Source: a virus. From it: a DNA stretch of 33,158 nt. The position numbers and the translations under genes are program-made. The notes under the pieces are model-generated. The model made no database searches. It saw only the letters and a list, made by a program, of their open reading frames with translations, and had not been told where the DNA came from. Shown here piece after piece: positions 15,701-24,146 of the stretch (its first letter is position 1; each line of letters starts with the position of its first letter). The stretch is taken from IMG/VR virus record IMGVR_UViG_3300020710_000327, positions 1-33,158 of that record; one strand, 5' to 3'.

Positions 15701-16996
15701 ATTTAAACTCGTTAAGGTACCAACGCTTGTAATATTAGTCTGCGATGCGGTTGATAACGTACCAGTGAGTGTAGCGCCGCTGTTGCCAATAGTACTAGCA
15801 TTTATTGTTGGCGCACTAACAGTTCCTTGTGCAGTGATTGTACTAGTTGCAGTGAGGGTTGTAAATGCACCACTATTTGCGCTATTGGCACCTATTGCAC
15901 CAGTTAGATAACCACTTACCTGACCACCGCTATTAGTTGTTAAACTACTTGGTGATAGAGTACCTGTATAGGTTGGTAAGTAAGAAGCAACATTTGAATT
16001 ACTATAGGTACCTGTACTTGAAATTGTTATAGATTGCGGTATAGAGGAATTATTTGTAGTTATTGATATTCCGCTACCAGCAATAAACTGTACAGTATCT
16101 TCACCTACTGCCTTAAGGTTTCCTTGACCGTCAACATACCATGTTGAGAATGAACTTCCCAACGCAATTTTTGCAGTGTTTGGTCCCCAAGGATAAACGT
16201 GGAAACCAGTTGCTGTATCAAATCGTAAGGTAGTAATATTTGTTAATACATTTGAATATGCATTTGCAGCATTAATTTCACTTACTGTGAAATATCCACC
16301 ATAAGCATTGCCATTTGACCAGTTAAAACCATTGGCAGTTACGCTGCCACTTGCTACAATACTATTTGCATACTCAGTTTGTGTAATGGTTTCATAATTT
16401 TGTGTTGTAATATTACCAGTAACAAATAAGTTACCATTGACAGTAATATTGCCAGCAGTTAAATTACCGCTATAAGTTGGCAAATATGCGGCAACTTGTG
16501 TATTTCCATAACTGCTGCTAGTAAATGGTGTTCCATTTCCATAGTAATAAGCATTGCTATAAATTGCGCTATTTGCAGTAATATTAGTAGCGGTTATGTT
16601 GGAAAAATTGCTACCAAGATTAGCAAAGTTAATATTTGAAGTACCAACAATAATGTTACCTATGGTAGTTACATAATAAAATCGTTGACCATAGTTTGTG
16701 CCTTCATTAACATAAACAAGAAGACCCGTCGTAATACTATATGGCTGCGAGGCATCTTGAGCACGCGTCCAATTACCATTGCTTCCGCTACCTAATGTGC
16801 TTACGTAATAGATACCATTTTGGGTTGAATCGCTTTGACCTTGAACAAGTATGCGATCATTAAGGGCAAGCGTTACACCGTCAAGTGTATTTGGTGCACC
16901 ACCACTTAATGTAATATTCGTGAAACTAGTAGCACGGCAACTGTTTTTAAAGTCGCTGTCTAAAATATTTTCAGCACGAACTCTTGTTAAAGCCAT
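12785..16996 (-). CDS. Giant repeat tail fibre protein (1403 aa)
   Basis: An N-terminal domain (about 1-130) with RAENILDSDFKNSCRATS, TLDGVTLALNDRILVQGQ, QNGIYYVSTLG and RAQDASQPY is a type seen at the base of many phage fibres. It is followed by more than 1,100 residues of low-complexity beta-repeat. Recurrent modules are GTIGNTGATLTGTLSTAAQTNITSVGTL (about 35 aa), GGQVSGYLTGAIGANSANSGAFTT, and ITAQTANVYA..VVAN followed by a YYWSNGATL block. A block with DPLIYLSANAVSYNYEIGFY near 14580-14870 is shared with the 1965 aa fibre. The C-terminus ends in STGAQWYQGNTDILYEYISD followed by YWVDISSRALLSN. There is no S74 end. It is probably a long trimeric fibre. Codon pattern and composition match its neighbours. 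An AATAAATA element ends 17 nt before the ATG, with AGGA in the leader. Confidence 0.82.
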   Translation of the reverse strand: MALTRVRAENILDSDFKNSCRATSFTNITLSGGAPNTLDGVTLALNDRILVQGQSDSTQNGIYYVSTLGSGSNGNWTRAQDASQPYSITTGLLVYVNEGTNYGQRFYYVTTIGNIIVGTSNINFANLGSNFSNITATNITANSAIYSNAYYYGNGTPFTSSSYGNTQVAAYLPTYSGNLTAGNITVNGNLFVTGNITTQNYETITQTEYANSIVASGSVTANGFNWSNGNAYGGYFTVSEINAANAYSNVLTNITTLRFDTATGFHVYPWGPNTAKIALGSSFSTWYVDGQGNLKAVGEDTVQFIAGSGISITTNNSSIPQSITISSTGTYSNSNVASYLPTYTGTLSPSSLTTNSGGQVSGYLTGAIGANSANSGAFTTLTATSTITAQGTVSAPTINASTIGNSGATLTGTLSTASQTNITSVGTLTSLNSTGTIAAPTVIAATIGNAGAVLYGTLNSQSASQTNITSVGTLTGLTTSGNITAQTANVYAAYVVANSGLSGTLITNAQTNITSVGTLTSLTSTGTIAANQVQAGVLGNSGALLQGTLITGAQGNITSIGTLTGLTSSGNITAQSANVYAAYVVANTASYSGQYYWTNGATLASTITGTYSNSNVNSYLPTYTGTLSPSSITTNNGGQLTGYLTGTIGANTPNTATFTTATVTNATNTSGLGTGALIVTQGGAAIQQDLYVGGNIYAANIISQTSQQLVVSDPLIYLSANAVSYNYEIGFYSHFVGGNINNYQHTGFTRNHVDNQWYLFSNLPEPSGGVVNLANTNIVYDTIKFGAALVQNTTVATNTTSGALQVAGGVGIVGAVYANNFNGVSLYAGTIGNTGATLTGTLSTAAQTNITSVGTLGSLTVSGTTNLQGTTNGATINATNLYATTIGNTAAAINGNLINGSAVYAGTIGNTGASLVGTLTTAAQTNITSTGALTSPSFTTSGGGQVIAYLTGAIGANTPNSGVFTTASTSGNLTVGGNLVILGNSYIGPVPTTFNYNAAPLNLTNSLAGALKTQLNLINTGGGAGAGSAIDFYTYTSVAGGSTPETRISTTDDGNYSGYIGLWTKAPGNTGANSLVERLRVDSAGNIVVFQTTTSTSTTTGAIVISGGMGVGGAVYANNFNAVSLYAGTIGNTGSTLTGTLSTAAQTNITSVGTLTGLTSSGNITAQTANVYAANLIGNIAIYGAQFYWSNGATLSGTITGTYSNSNVASYLPTYTGTLSPSSLTTNSGGQLTGYLTGAIGANAANSGVFTSVTASGTITGSGQIVGYLTGAIGANSANSGVFTTITSSGNITAQTANIYGRNIVGNSAVYSAAYYYSNGLAFSSGGGGGVTLTTSNTAPLSPSTGAQWYQGNTDILYEYISDATGASYWVDISSRALLSNGNTGATLGPSVGKIYALNTIFS
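14580..14870 (-). repeat. Module shared with the 1965 aa fibre (copy 1)
   Basis: This encodes a block with DPLIYLSANAVSYNYEIGFY, NNYQHTGFTRNHVDNQWYLF and NTTSGALQVAGGVGI. The counterpart is at about 20950-21240 in the 1965 aa gene. It is similar at protein level and clearly the same module in the same order. Confidence 0.7.
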
Positions 16997-17013
16997 TTGT
17001 TAATCCTGTAAGG

Positions 17014-17021
17014 TATTTATT
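17014..17021 (-). promoter_or_regulatory. Candidate late promoter of the 1403 aa fibre gene
   Basis: The minus strand reads AATAAATA, ending 17 nt before the ATG, with CAGGA in the leader. Confidence 0.5.
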
Positions 17022-17026
17022 GATAC

Positions 17027-18163
17027 TTACAGACGACCAACTACTACCTCTATAACGCCCGTACCATCACCAAAGTTCTCTAAGGCTTTACCGATAACAC
17101 TGCCCATGACAGGATTGTTTTCACCACGTGCAGTTCCATCGCCATTGGATACCATCATCTGACCTTTACGAACAGGTCCAGTAACTTTAGTTGGGACACG
17201 ACCAGTTAATGCAATGTATAAACCATCACTATCGCTGTTCATCATATAAGCAGGATTAGTTGATACTACACCAGCAACAGCAGGACTTTCATCAATATTG
17301 CTTAGTGTAACTTCATATTCGCCACCAAAATCAACTACTGTACCTGGTTCATAGTTTGCATCACTGCTATAACGTTCGGCCAAATCGGCGTACTTTGCAG
17401 TAGTTGATGTTCCAAGAAAATTTACTGCATATACGTTATTCCAATATGCACTTGTTGTACCAAGATTAACACTTGCGTTAGCATTTGGATATACGCCGCC
17501 GCTGCCTGCAATGATAGTTGGAGCACTTAGTGTATCAGTTGTATTAATAATTGTTGTATTGACATAAAAGGTGTTACCCGCAACACTTATGTTACCACCA
17601 ACAAATAGATTACCTGCAATTCCAGCACCGCCGTTAACAACCAAAGCACCAGTAGAATTAGATGTTGATGTTGTAGAACTGCTTATCACAAAACTATTTG
17701 TATTAGCACGGAAACGCCCGATCTCATTAGTAGTTGCGGAACCAGCAAGAGAAAATACAATATCTTTTAAAGTATAGGTAGAAATAACAAGATTACCACC
17801 ACCAGTACTTGTATTGCCAGCAACATATAAGTATCCATCATTTGGACCAGTTAAGTTATATGCTGCTTGGTTGTATCCACTGCTATTAATACCAAAATCA
17901 ATGAATGTATCATTGTCATTTCCATTATTAGCAACAGCAACAATATCTGTTGTTGCTTGATTTCCATTGTTTTGATTTTGTACAACTAATTGAACATAAT
18001 TGTTTATGTTATCACCATGTTGCAATTTTGCATATTGTGGACTATAACTTAATGCACTTCCTAAAAATACAGAGCCAGTAGTGGTAATATTACCACCGGC
18101 AGCATCAATGCTTGCTAAACCAACGGTAAGACCGTTATGTACCGTAAAATTTGTATTTGCCAT
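17027..18163 (-). CDS. Fibre protein with YADLAE...GRVP C-terminal domain (378 aa)
   Basis: The N-terminus is NFTVHNGLTVGLASIDAAGG. A block at about residues 35-170 (QYAKLQHGDNINNYVQLVVQ, TDIVAVANNGNDNDTFIDFG, YNLTGPNDGYLYVAGN) is nearly duplicated inside the 1965 aa fibre. A TSNSTGALVVNGGAGIAGN linker follows. Residues 256-378 form the conserved end domain: AKYADLAERY, PGTVVDFGGEYEV, VAGVVSTNPAYMMN, ALTGRVP, and IEVVVGRL at the terminus. This end matches that of the 471 aa fibre. It lies between the two giant fibres, with an SD-like CAGGGAG upstream and no clear late element of its own, so it probably shares transcripts with the 1965 aa gene. Likely a virion fibre or fibre-tip component. Confidence 0.78.
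   Translation of the reverse strand: MANTNFTVHNGLTVGLASIDAAGGNITTTGSVFLGSALSYSPQYAKLQHGDNINNYVQLVVQNQNNGNQATTDIVAVANNGNDNDTFIDFGINSSGYNQAAYNLTGPNDGYLYVAGNTSTGGGNLVISTYTLKDIVFSLAGSATTNEIGRFRANTNSFVISSSTTSTSNSTGALVVNGGAGIAGNLFVGGNISVAGNTFYVNTTIINTTDTLSAPTIIAGSGGVYPNANASVNLGTTSAYWNNVYAVNFLGTSTTAKYADLAERYSSDANYEPGTVVDFGGEYEVTLSNIDESPAVAGVVSTNPAYMMNSDSDGLYIALTGRVPTKVTGPVRKGQMMVSNGDGTARGENNPVMGSVIGKALENFGDGTGVIEVVVGRL
17600..18050 (-). repeat. Duplicated block shared with the 1965 aa fibre (copy 1)
   Basis: It encodes the QYAKLQHGDN...NDNDTFID...YNLTGPNDGYLY...DIVFSLAGSATTNE block. The partner at about 22430-22890 differs at scattered residues only, for example LQHGDN against FQHGDN and TTNEIGRF against TANEFARM. 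This indicates duplication followed by divergence. Confidence 0.75.
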
Positions 18164-18187
18164 AGTTCCATATCTCCCTGCTGGCTA

Positions 18188-21100
18188 TTATACTGGCATA
18201 TAAGTTTGGAATACTGTTGCAGATGCCGTACTGCTCCAAGTATTTGCTAATAGATTCACACTACCAGCACTTAGTGTTGTGCTAAAGTTAGCAAGTGAAT
18301 TTGCGCCTGTATTTACAACACCGTAAATTTGACTTGTTGGTGTAGTACCGTTATGCACAACAATTACCTCTGCCAAACTATACACACCATTTGTACCATC
18401 AGTTACCTTAATAACATACTTTGCACCACGGAATGCGCTTGCTGAGAATGTATCAATTGCGGTAGGTGTATTTTGAGTAAGAGCAATATTGCTCATCATT
18501 GGTGCTTGACCGCCAGTAAAGTAGTTGCTTCCACTTGTACCTACGTTTGCAACATAACGAGTTATATTGTTTGCAATAACACTGATATTTGCAGTTGTAC
18601 CACCAGTATCGCTGACATTAATAGAACTATTTGCTTGACCTAGCGCAGTTACGGTTGCTGTTGTAACTACAACACGAGCATCAATAATATCAGTTGATAG
18701 TGGTGCTTCTGTAAATGTTAGTGTTGTTCCACTTACGCTATAAGCAGTTGTTGGAATTTGAACAACACCGTTGATTGCTACAATAGTGCTGTTTGTAGTA
18801 GAACTTTGGCTAAGTGTAAATGCTACTGTACTACCATCGCCAGTAAATTGGTTACTTGTAACAGTGGTAAATGTACTACCAGTTCCTGTCCATGAACTTG
18901 TGCCAGAATTGTAAAATTCTAATTGATTAGTTGTAGTATTATAACGAATCATACCAGCAGCACCAGTAGGACGATTGCCGGTAGTGCCTGCTGGAATTAT
19001 AATACTATCTGTGCTATTAACCTGTAAGCTTGCGCCACTTGTAATTGAGTTTGGACCAACTTTTATACCAACTTGTCCAGTTAAACCATTTGTAACAAGT
19101 AGGTTTTGCCAACCAGCAGCACTGTTGCCATGTACTACAAGGTTTGCAGCAACTTGTGCAGCATTAACTGTTAAGTTAGCATTGCGTGGGACATAAACAT
19201 TAAGGTTACCAACACCATCGTATGTACTAATGTTTTGTGTATAAACACCCGCTGTTACGCTGTTAGTAATAACGGAGTTGCATGTGTTTATGTTACCATT
19301 TACACTTAGATTGTTTAGGAAGCCAACGCTTGTAAGACTTGAGTTGGTAACACCACTTGCAAGAGTTGTACCTGTTAAGTTATTGGCATCTACAGTGACA
19401 GTAATATCGCTTGTTCCATTGAATGGTACGCCATTAATGTTTCTTGAAGTTTGCAATGCTGTTGCAGTGCCTGCGTTACCACTTACACTACCAGTGATTG
19501 TATTTGTAACTGTTAAATTAACAAGTGTGCCAACAGCAGTAATGTTAGGCTGTGAAGCAGTTGTTAGATAACCAGTATGTAGTGTATTTGTATTGCCAAC
19601 TTGAACTGCAGTAATATAGTTTGCTGCAATATTACCGTTATATACTGTTAAATATGCAGCGGCTTGGGTGTTGCCATAACTCTGCGCAGCAATAGTGGCT
19701 GCGATACTTACACCGTTTGGATAGAAGAAGTTAGTTGCCACTGCGCCAGTATTTGCTACCACATAAGCAGCATATACGTTTGCAGTTTGCGCAGTAATGT
19801 TACCACTTGTTGTTAGTGATGTTAGAGTTCCAACACTTGTAATATTTGGTTGGCTTGGTGTAGCACTACCAATAGTACCTTCAAGAATTGTGCTTGTATT
19901 ACCGATTTGGAAAGCACTGATTGCGTTTACGCTTGCATTGCCTGTTAGGTTGATGCTTGCACCGTTGAATACAGCACTAGCATTGCCGATTGTACCAGCA
20001 TTGATAGTTGGTGCAGCAACCGTACCACTAACTGTTAGTGATGTCAGCGTACCAAGAGAAGTAATATTTGGCTGACTTGGTGTAGCACTACCAATTGTAC
20101 CTTCAAGAATTGTGCTTGTATTACCGATTTGGAAAGCACTGATTGCGTTTACGCTTGCATTGCCTGTTAGGTTGATGCTTGCGCCGTTGAATACCGCACC
20201 GCTATTTCCAATTGTACCCGCATTGATTGATGATGCAGCGGCAGTACCACTGACAGTTAGTGATGTTAGAGTTCCAAGAGAAGTAATGTTTGGTTGACTT
20301 GGAGTAGCACTACCAATTGTACCTTCAAGGATTGTGTTTGTATTACCGATTTGGAAGGCACTGATAGCATTAACACTTGCATTACCTGTTAGGTTGATGC
20401 TTGCACCATTGAATGTTGCGCCGCTGTTTCCAATCGTTGCAGCATTTAGAGTTGCAGCATAAAGTGTTCCGTTAACGTTTGCGGTAGTAAACACACCGCT
20501 ATTTGCTACGTTGGCACCGATTGCGCCAGTTAGATATGCAGTTACCTGACCACCGTTATTTGTTGTTAAACTACTAGGGCTTAGTGTTCCAGTATAAGTT
20601 GGTAGATAAGCAGAAACTTGTGTATTACCGTATAGACCAGTGATAGTGCTTGTAAGTGAAGCACCGTTGCTCCAATAGAACTGTGCACCATATAGAGCCG
20701 TATTACCAATTACGTTAGCAGCATATACGTTTGCAGTCTGAGCAGTAATATTACCACTTGCCGTAACGGTCGTAAACACAGCACTATTTGCAGTGTTTGC
20801 GCCGATTGCACCTGTTAGATAACCAGTAACCTGTCCAGTGCTAGTTACACCAGTGAACACACCACTTGATGGTGTTGTAGAACCAATTGGAGTATTCTGA
20901 ATACTGCCTGCATATAGCGCACCAGCAATACCAGCGCCACCAGCAACTTGCAGAGCACCACTAGTTGAACTACTTGAAGTTGTAGTATTTTGAACTAGCA
21001 AAGCGCCAAGTTTAAGTGTATCATAAACTGTATTACTGTTAAAGGAAACAACGTTACCACTTGGTTCGCCAACGTTGCTGAATAGATACCATTCATTATC

Positions 21101-24085
21101 AACATAATTTCTAACAAGACCAGTATGTTGGTAATTATTATTATTTCCGCCAATAAAGTGACCGTAGAAACCAATATCATAGTTGTAATTACTAATACCA
21201 TAACTTTGCAAGTATAGCAATGGTTCTTGAACTGTTAGTATTGATTGTTGCACGGCTTGAAGATTTCCAACAATCAGATTACCTGCAATATAAGAGTCGC
21301 CAACAACATAGAAACCACCACTAATTTGTAGCGCACCTTGACCAGCAGCATATGAATTAGCAGTATTTGTTATGCTTACAGTTGTAAATGTAGCACTGTT
21401 TGCAGCATTTGCGCCAATGGTTCCATTTAGATAACCAGTAATGTTGTTTAGAGCAGTAATGTTACCTGCTAGTAAGTTACCGGTATATGTTGTTAAGTAT
21501 GCAGCAGCATTTGTGTTGCTATAAGCACTTGCAGTAATAGCAGAAAGAATGTTTACACCATTTGCATAATAATAAGCTGCACTGTAACTTGCAGTATTTG
21601 CAATAATATTACCAGCGTAAACGTTAGCAGTTTGTGCAGTAATATTGCCGCTTGCTGTTACAGTTGTAAACACACCACTGTTTGCAGAGTTTGCTCCAAT
21701 TGCACCGTTGAAGTAGCCAACAACCTGACCACCGCCAGTAATAGTTCCTTGTGCTGTTAGCGCACCACTTGCAGTGACAGTTGTAAATGCACCGCTATTT
21801 GCAGTATTAGCACCAATTGCACCTGTTAGGTAACCGCTTACTTGACCACCACTATTTGTTGTTAAACTACTTGGTGATAGTGTTCCAGTGTAAGTTGGAA
21901 GATATGAGTTAACATTGCTATTGCTGTATGTACCAGTAATTGTTGATGCAAATGAAACGCCGTTTGCCCAATATGCACCAGTTGCAGTAATGTTGCCATA
22001 TACAGCGCCGTTAGCATATACAAATGTTCCACCAGGTCCACTTAGACTTCCGTTATTGTTAAATGTATATTGGTATGAAGCAGGTTTAATACTAATTTGA
22101 TATGGTCCAACAATTGCCAAATCAAGTGAGTTATCTTCAAGAATTGACGCTCCACCAACTGTAAATTGAATCTTTGGTGTGGCAAGTTGTGTAATAGCAT
22201 TAAAGTTGTTAGCATAAACGTTTGCATAATAATTGGTGCTATTACCAATATAATATGATGTGTTAGCAAGAGGTATTAAATTACCAGTTGCAAGATTGCC
22301 AATGTTTCCATTATATGTTGGAAGATAAGAAGCAGCATTTGCATTGCTATATGCACTTGCAGTAATAGCAGAAAGAATATTTACGCCATTTGAGTAATAG
22401 TAAACAGGGCTATAACTTGCAGTTCCAACATTAAGGTTACCACTTACACCAGCACCACCACGAACTTGAAGTGCACCAGTTGATGTAGATGTAGAATTTG
22501 TTGTGCTACTGATTACAAAACTATTTGTATTTGCTCTCATACGAGCAAATTCATTTGCGGTAGCACTACCAGCAAGAGAAAATACAATGTCATTTAATGT
22601 ATACGTAGAAATTACAAGATTACCACCACCAGTGGTTGTATTGCCCGTAATATATAGATAACCATCATTTGGACCAGTGAGGTTATATGCTGCTTGGTTA
22701 TAGCCGCTGCTATTGATACCCATATCAATAAAAGTATCATTATCACTGCCATTATTAGCAACTGCAACAATATCAGTTGTTGCTTGATTGCCGCTGTTTT
22801 GATTTTGAACAACAAATTGCACATAGTTATTTTGATTGTCACCATGTTGAAATTTTGCATACTGCGGAGTATAATTAAATGCAGTTCCAAGATATGTTGA
22901 ACCTGCAATATAAATGTTACCACTTGCACCAATACCACCTTGAACAACTAACGCACCGCTTGTGGTTGATGTAGAACTTGTTCCGCTTGCAGCAACAATA
23001 TTACCGCCAGCATATAGGTTACTTGTAGTAACTACAGTTGTAAAGTTGCCACTATTAGCAGTATTTGCACCAATTGCACCAGTAATATAACCAGTAACTT
23101 GTCCACCACCACTTGTAGTGAAACTTGCTGCCTGACTTGCGCCAGTTAGTGTGCTTGTTGCGCCACTAAACACAGCACCGCTGTTACCAATTGTCGCAGC
23201 ATTTACAGTCGCAGCATAAAGTGTGCCGTTAACATTTGCAGTTGTAAATGTGCCACTAGCAGGACCAGTGTTACCGATGACAGTATTATTAATACTTGCA
23301 GTTTGGATACCAAGTTGTAAATTAGTATTTGGATCAGTTACTTGAAGATAACCGCCACCATCGCTTACTGCAATAGCACCAAGATAAATTGTTGTGCCTT
23401 TAATCCATAGATTTGCAAAACGATTGGTAGATGAACCCAATGAATAAGTGTTAGAAACACTTGGAATAATATTACCAGTTACTAGGATATTGCCCTGAAT
23501 AGTAGCATTACCTGTGGTAGAAAGAGTTGTAAATGCACCACTGTTTGCAGTGTTTGCACCAATTGCGCCATTGAAATAACCAGTAAATTGACCGCCACTG
23601 GTTGCAGTGAAACTAGGCGCTTGCAGTGAAGAAGTTACACTAAGTGTTCCGATAGATGCATTGTTTAATAGAATACCATATGCTTGTAAGTTTGCAAAAC
23701 CACTGTTATTAATTGTACCAAATGTAGTGCTAGCAGTAGATTCTGTAGTATATTGTAGTTGAAACTGTTTTGCAGTTTCTTCCCAAATGAAAGCAACGTT
23801 AGTTTGGTTACCACGACCCATGATTGTACCAAGGTCATATGTAGGAGTGCCGCTTTGATTTCGGTTAATGGCAAATAGTGGGTCAGCTATAACAAGATTT
23901 GTGGTATCTAGCGTGGTTGTATTACCATTGACCGTAAGGTTACCAATGGTCATATTGCCCGTGTAGGTAAAATTATCGCTTAGTAAACCACCGGTTACAC
24001 TTTTAGCAACTAATTTTGCCGATGCATAAATGTCACTATTATAAACCTGATTATTACGAACTCTTGTTAAATTTCCACCGCTCAT
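18188..24085 (-). CDS. Giant repeat tail fibre protein (1965 aa)
   Basis: The largest gene in the window. The N-terminal cap has GNLTRVRNNQVYNSDIYASA, then NTTTLDTTNLVIADPLFAIN. The body is a long array of Thr/Ser/Asn/Gly-rich repeats (GTIGNSGA..., GGQVTGYLTGAIGANTANS..., ITAQTANVYA...). It includes three tandem copies of a 74-residue unit with SVNAISAFQIGNT and ILEGTIGSATPSQPNITS. Blocks shared with the 378 aa and 1403 aa proteins are embedded. The C-terminal third has LTSVGFLNNLSVNGNIN, a short domain with RPTGAAGMIRYNTTTNQLEF, the FTGDGSTVAFTLSQ domain, and a terminal FRGAKYVIKVTDG...TYMPV domain that also ends the 571 aa protein. Likely a long trimeric host-contact fibre. A CATAAATA element ends 21 nt before the ATG, with GGGAG in the leader. 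Confidence 0.83.
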   Translation of the reverse strand: MSGGNLTRVRNNQVYNSDIYASAKLVAKSVTGGLLSDNFTYTGNMTIGNLTVNGNTTTLDTTNLVIADPLFAINRNQSGTPTYDLGTIMGRGNQTNVAFIWEETAKQFQLQYTTESTASTTFGTINNSGFANLQAYGILLNNASIGTLSVTSSLQAPSFTATSGGQFTGYFNGAIGANTANSGAFTTLSTTGNATIQGNILVTGNIIPSVSNTYSLGSSTNRFANLWIKGTTIYLGAIAVSDGGGYLQVTDPNTNLQLGIQTASINNTVIGNTGPASGTFTTANVNGTLYAATVNAATIGNSGAVFSGATSTLTGASQAASFTTSGGGQVTGYITGAIGANTANSGNFTTVVTTSNLYAGGNIVAASGTSSTSTTSGALVVQGGIGASGNIYIAGSTYLGTAFNYTPQYAKFQHGDNQNNYVQFVVQNQNSGNQATTDIVAVANNGSDNDTFIDMGINSSGYNQAAYNLTGPNDGYLYITGNTTTGGGNLVISTYTLNDIVFSLAGSATANEFARMRANTNSFVISSTTNSTSTSTGALQVRGGAGVSGNLNVGTASYSPVYYYSNGVNILSAITASAYSNANAASYLPTYNGNIGNLATGNLIPLANTSYYIGNSTNYYANVYANNFNAITQLATPKIQFTVGGASILEDNSLDLAIVGPYQISIKPASYQYTFNNNGSLSGPGGTFVYANGAVYGNITATGAYWANGVSFASTITGTYSNSNVNSYLPTYTGTLSPSSLTTNSGGQVSGYLTGAIGANTANSGAFTTVTASGALTAQGTITGGGQVVGYFNGAIGANSANSGVFTTVTASGNITAQTANVYAGNIIANTASYSAAYYYANGVNILSAITASAYSNTNAAAYLTTYTGNLLAGNITALNNITGYLNGTIGANAANSATFTTVSITNTANSYAAGQGALQISGGFYVVGDSYIAGNLIVGNLQAVQQSILTVQEPLLYLQSYGISNYNYDIGFYGHFIGGNNNNYQHTGLVRNYVDNEWYLFSNVGEPSGNVVSFNSNTVYDTLKLGALLVQNTTTSSSSTSGALQVAGGAGIAGALYAGSIQNTPIGSTTPSSGVFTGVTSTGQVTGYLTGAIGANTANSAVFTTVTASGNITAQTANVYAANVIGNTALYGAQFYWSNGASLTSTITGLYGNTQVSAYLPTYTGTLSPSSLTTNNGGQVTAYLTGAIGANVANSGVFTTANVNGTLYAATLNAATIGNSGATFNGASINLTGNASVNAISAFQIGNTNTILEGTIGSATPSQPNITSLGTLTSLTVSGTAAASSINAGTIGNSGAVFNGASINLTGNASVNAISAFQIGNTSTILEGTIGSATPSQPNITSLGTLTSLTVSGTVAAPTINAGTIGNASAVFNGASINLTGNASVNAISAFQIGNTSTILEGTIGSATPSQPNITSVGTLTSLTTSGNITAQTANVYAAYVVANTGAVATNFFYPNGVSIAATIAAQSYGNTQAAAYLTVYNGNIAANYITAVQVGNTNTLHTGYLTTASQPNITAVGTLVNLTVTNTITGSVSGNAGTATALQTSRNINGVPFNGTSDITVTVDANNLTGTTLASGVTNSSLTSVGFLNNLSVNGNINTCNSVITNSVTAGVYTQNISTYDGVGNLNVYVPRNANLTVNAAQVAANLVVHGNSAAGWQNLLVTNGLTGQVGIKVGPNSITSGASLQVNSTDSIIIPAGTTGNRPTGAAGMIRYNTTTNQLEFYNSGTSSWTGTGSTFTTVTSNQFTGDGSTVAFTLSQSSTTNSTIVAINGVVQIPTTAYSVSGTTLTFTEAPLSTDIIDARVVVTTATVTALGQANSSINVSDTGGTTANISVIANNITRYVANVGTSGSNYFTGGQAPMMSNIALTQNTPTAIDTFSASAFRGAKYVIKVTDGTNGVYSLAEVIVVHNGTTPTSQIYGVVNTGANSLANFSTTLSAGSVNLLANTWSSTASATVFQTYMPV
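19801..20460 (-). repeat. Three tandem 222-bp repeats in the 1965 aa fibre gene
   Basis: Three consecutive copies share the stretch TAGCACTACCAAT, starting at 19861, 20083 and 20305. The period is exactly 222 bp, or 74 codons. Within copies, long runs are identical or nearly so, and the frame is kept throughout. The third copy is cut at its left-hand module border near 20450. Copy number can change by slippage or recombination without breaking the frame. Confidence 0.88.
20950..21240 (-). repeat. Module shared with the 1403 aa fibre (copy 2)
   Basis: It encodes EPLLYLQSYGISNYNYDIGF, NNYQHTGLVRNYVDNEWYLF and SSSTSGALQVAGGAGIAG. It pairs with the block at about 14580-14870. Confidence 0.7.
22430..22890 (-). 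repeat. Duplicated block shared with the 378 aa protein (copy 2)
   Basis: It encodes QYAKFQHGDNQNNYVQFVVQ, DIVAVANNGSDNDTFIDMG, YNLTGPNDGYLYITGN and a STSTSTGALQVRGGAG linker. It is the counterpart of the block at about 17600-18050. Confidence 0.75.
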
Positions 24086-24106
24086 GCTTAAAGTGCTCCC
24101 ACGAAG

Positions 24107-24114
24107 TATTTATG
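24107..24114 (-). promoter_or_regulatory. Candidate late promoter of the 1965 aa fibre gene
   Basis: The minus strand reads CATAAATA, ending 21 nt before the ATG. It lies in a 61-nt gap after the 690 aa fibre gene. Confidence 0.55.
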
Positions 24115-24146
24115 GCAAGATTAAATTTTTTAACCATGCATATTCT

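Noticed and set aside
19801-20460. CRISPR-like array
   Set aside because: The 222-bp period is a coding repeat in frame with no short repeat/spacer structure and no cas genes.
12785-24085. Diversity-generating retroelement
   Set aside because: Variable repeat-rich fibres suggested one, but no reverse transcriptase, template repeat or adenine-biased variation is visible in the window.
24086-24146. Possible terminator with TTAAATTTTTTAA between the 690 and 1965 aa genes
   Set aside because: The pairing is short, made only of A/T, and has no G/C stem; it is ordinary AT-rich spacer.
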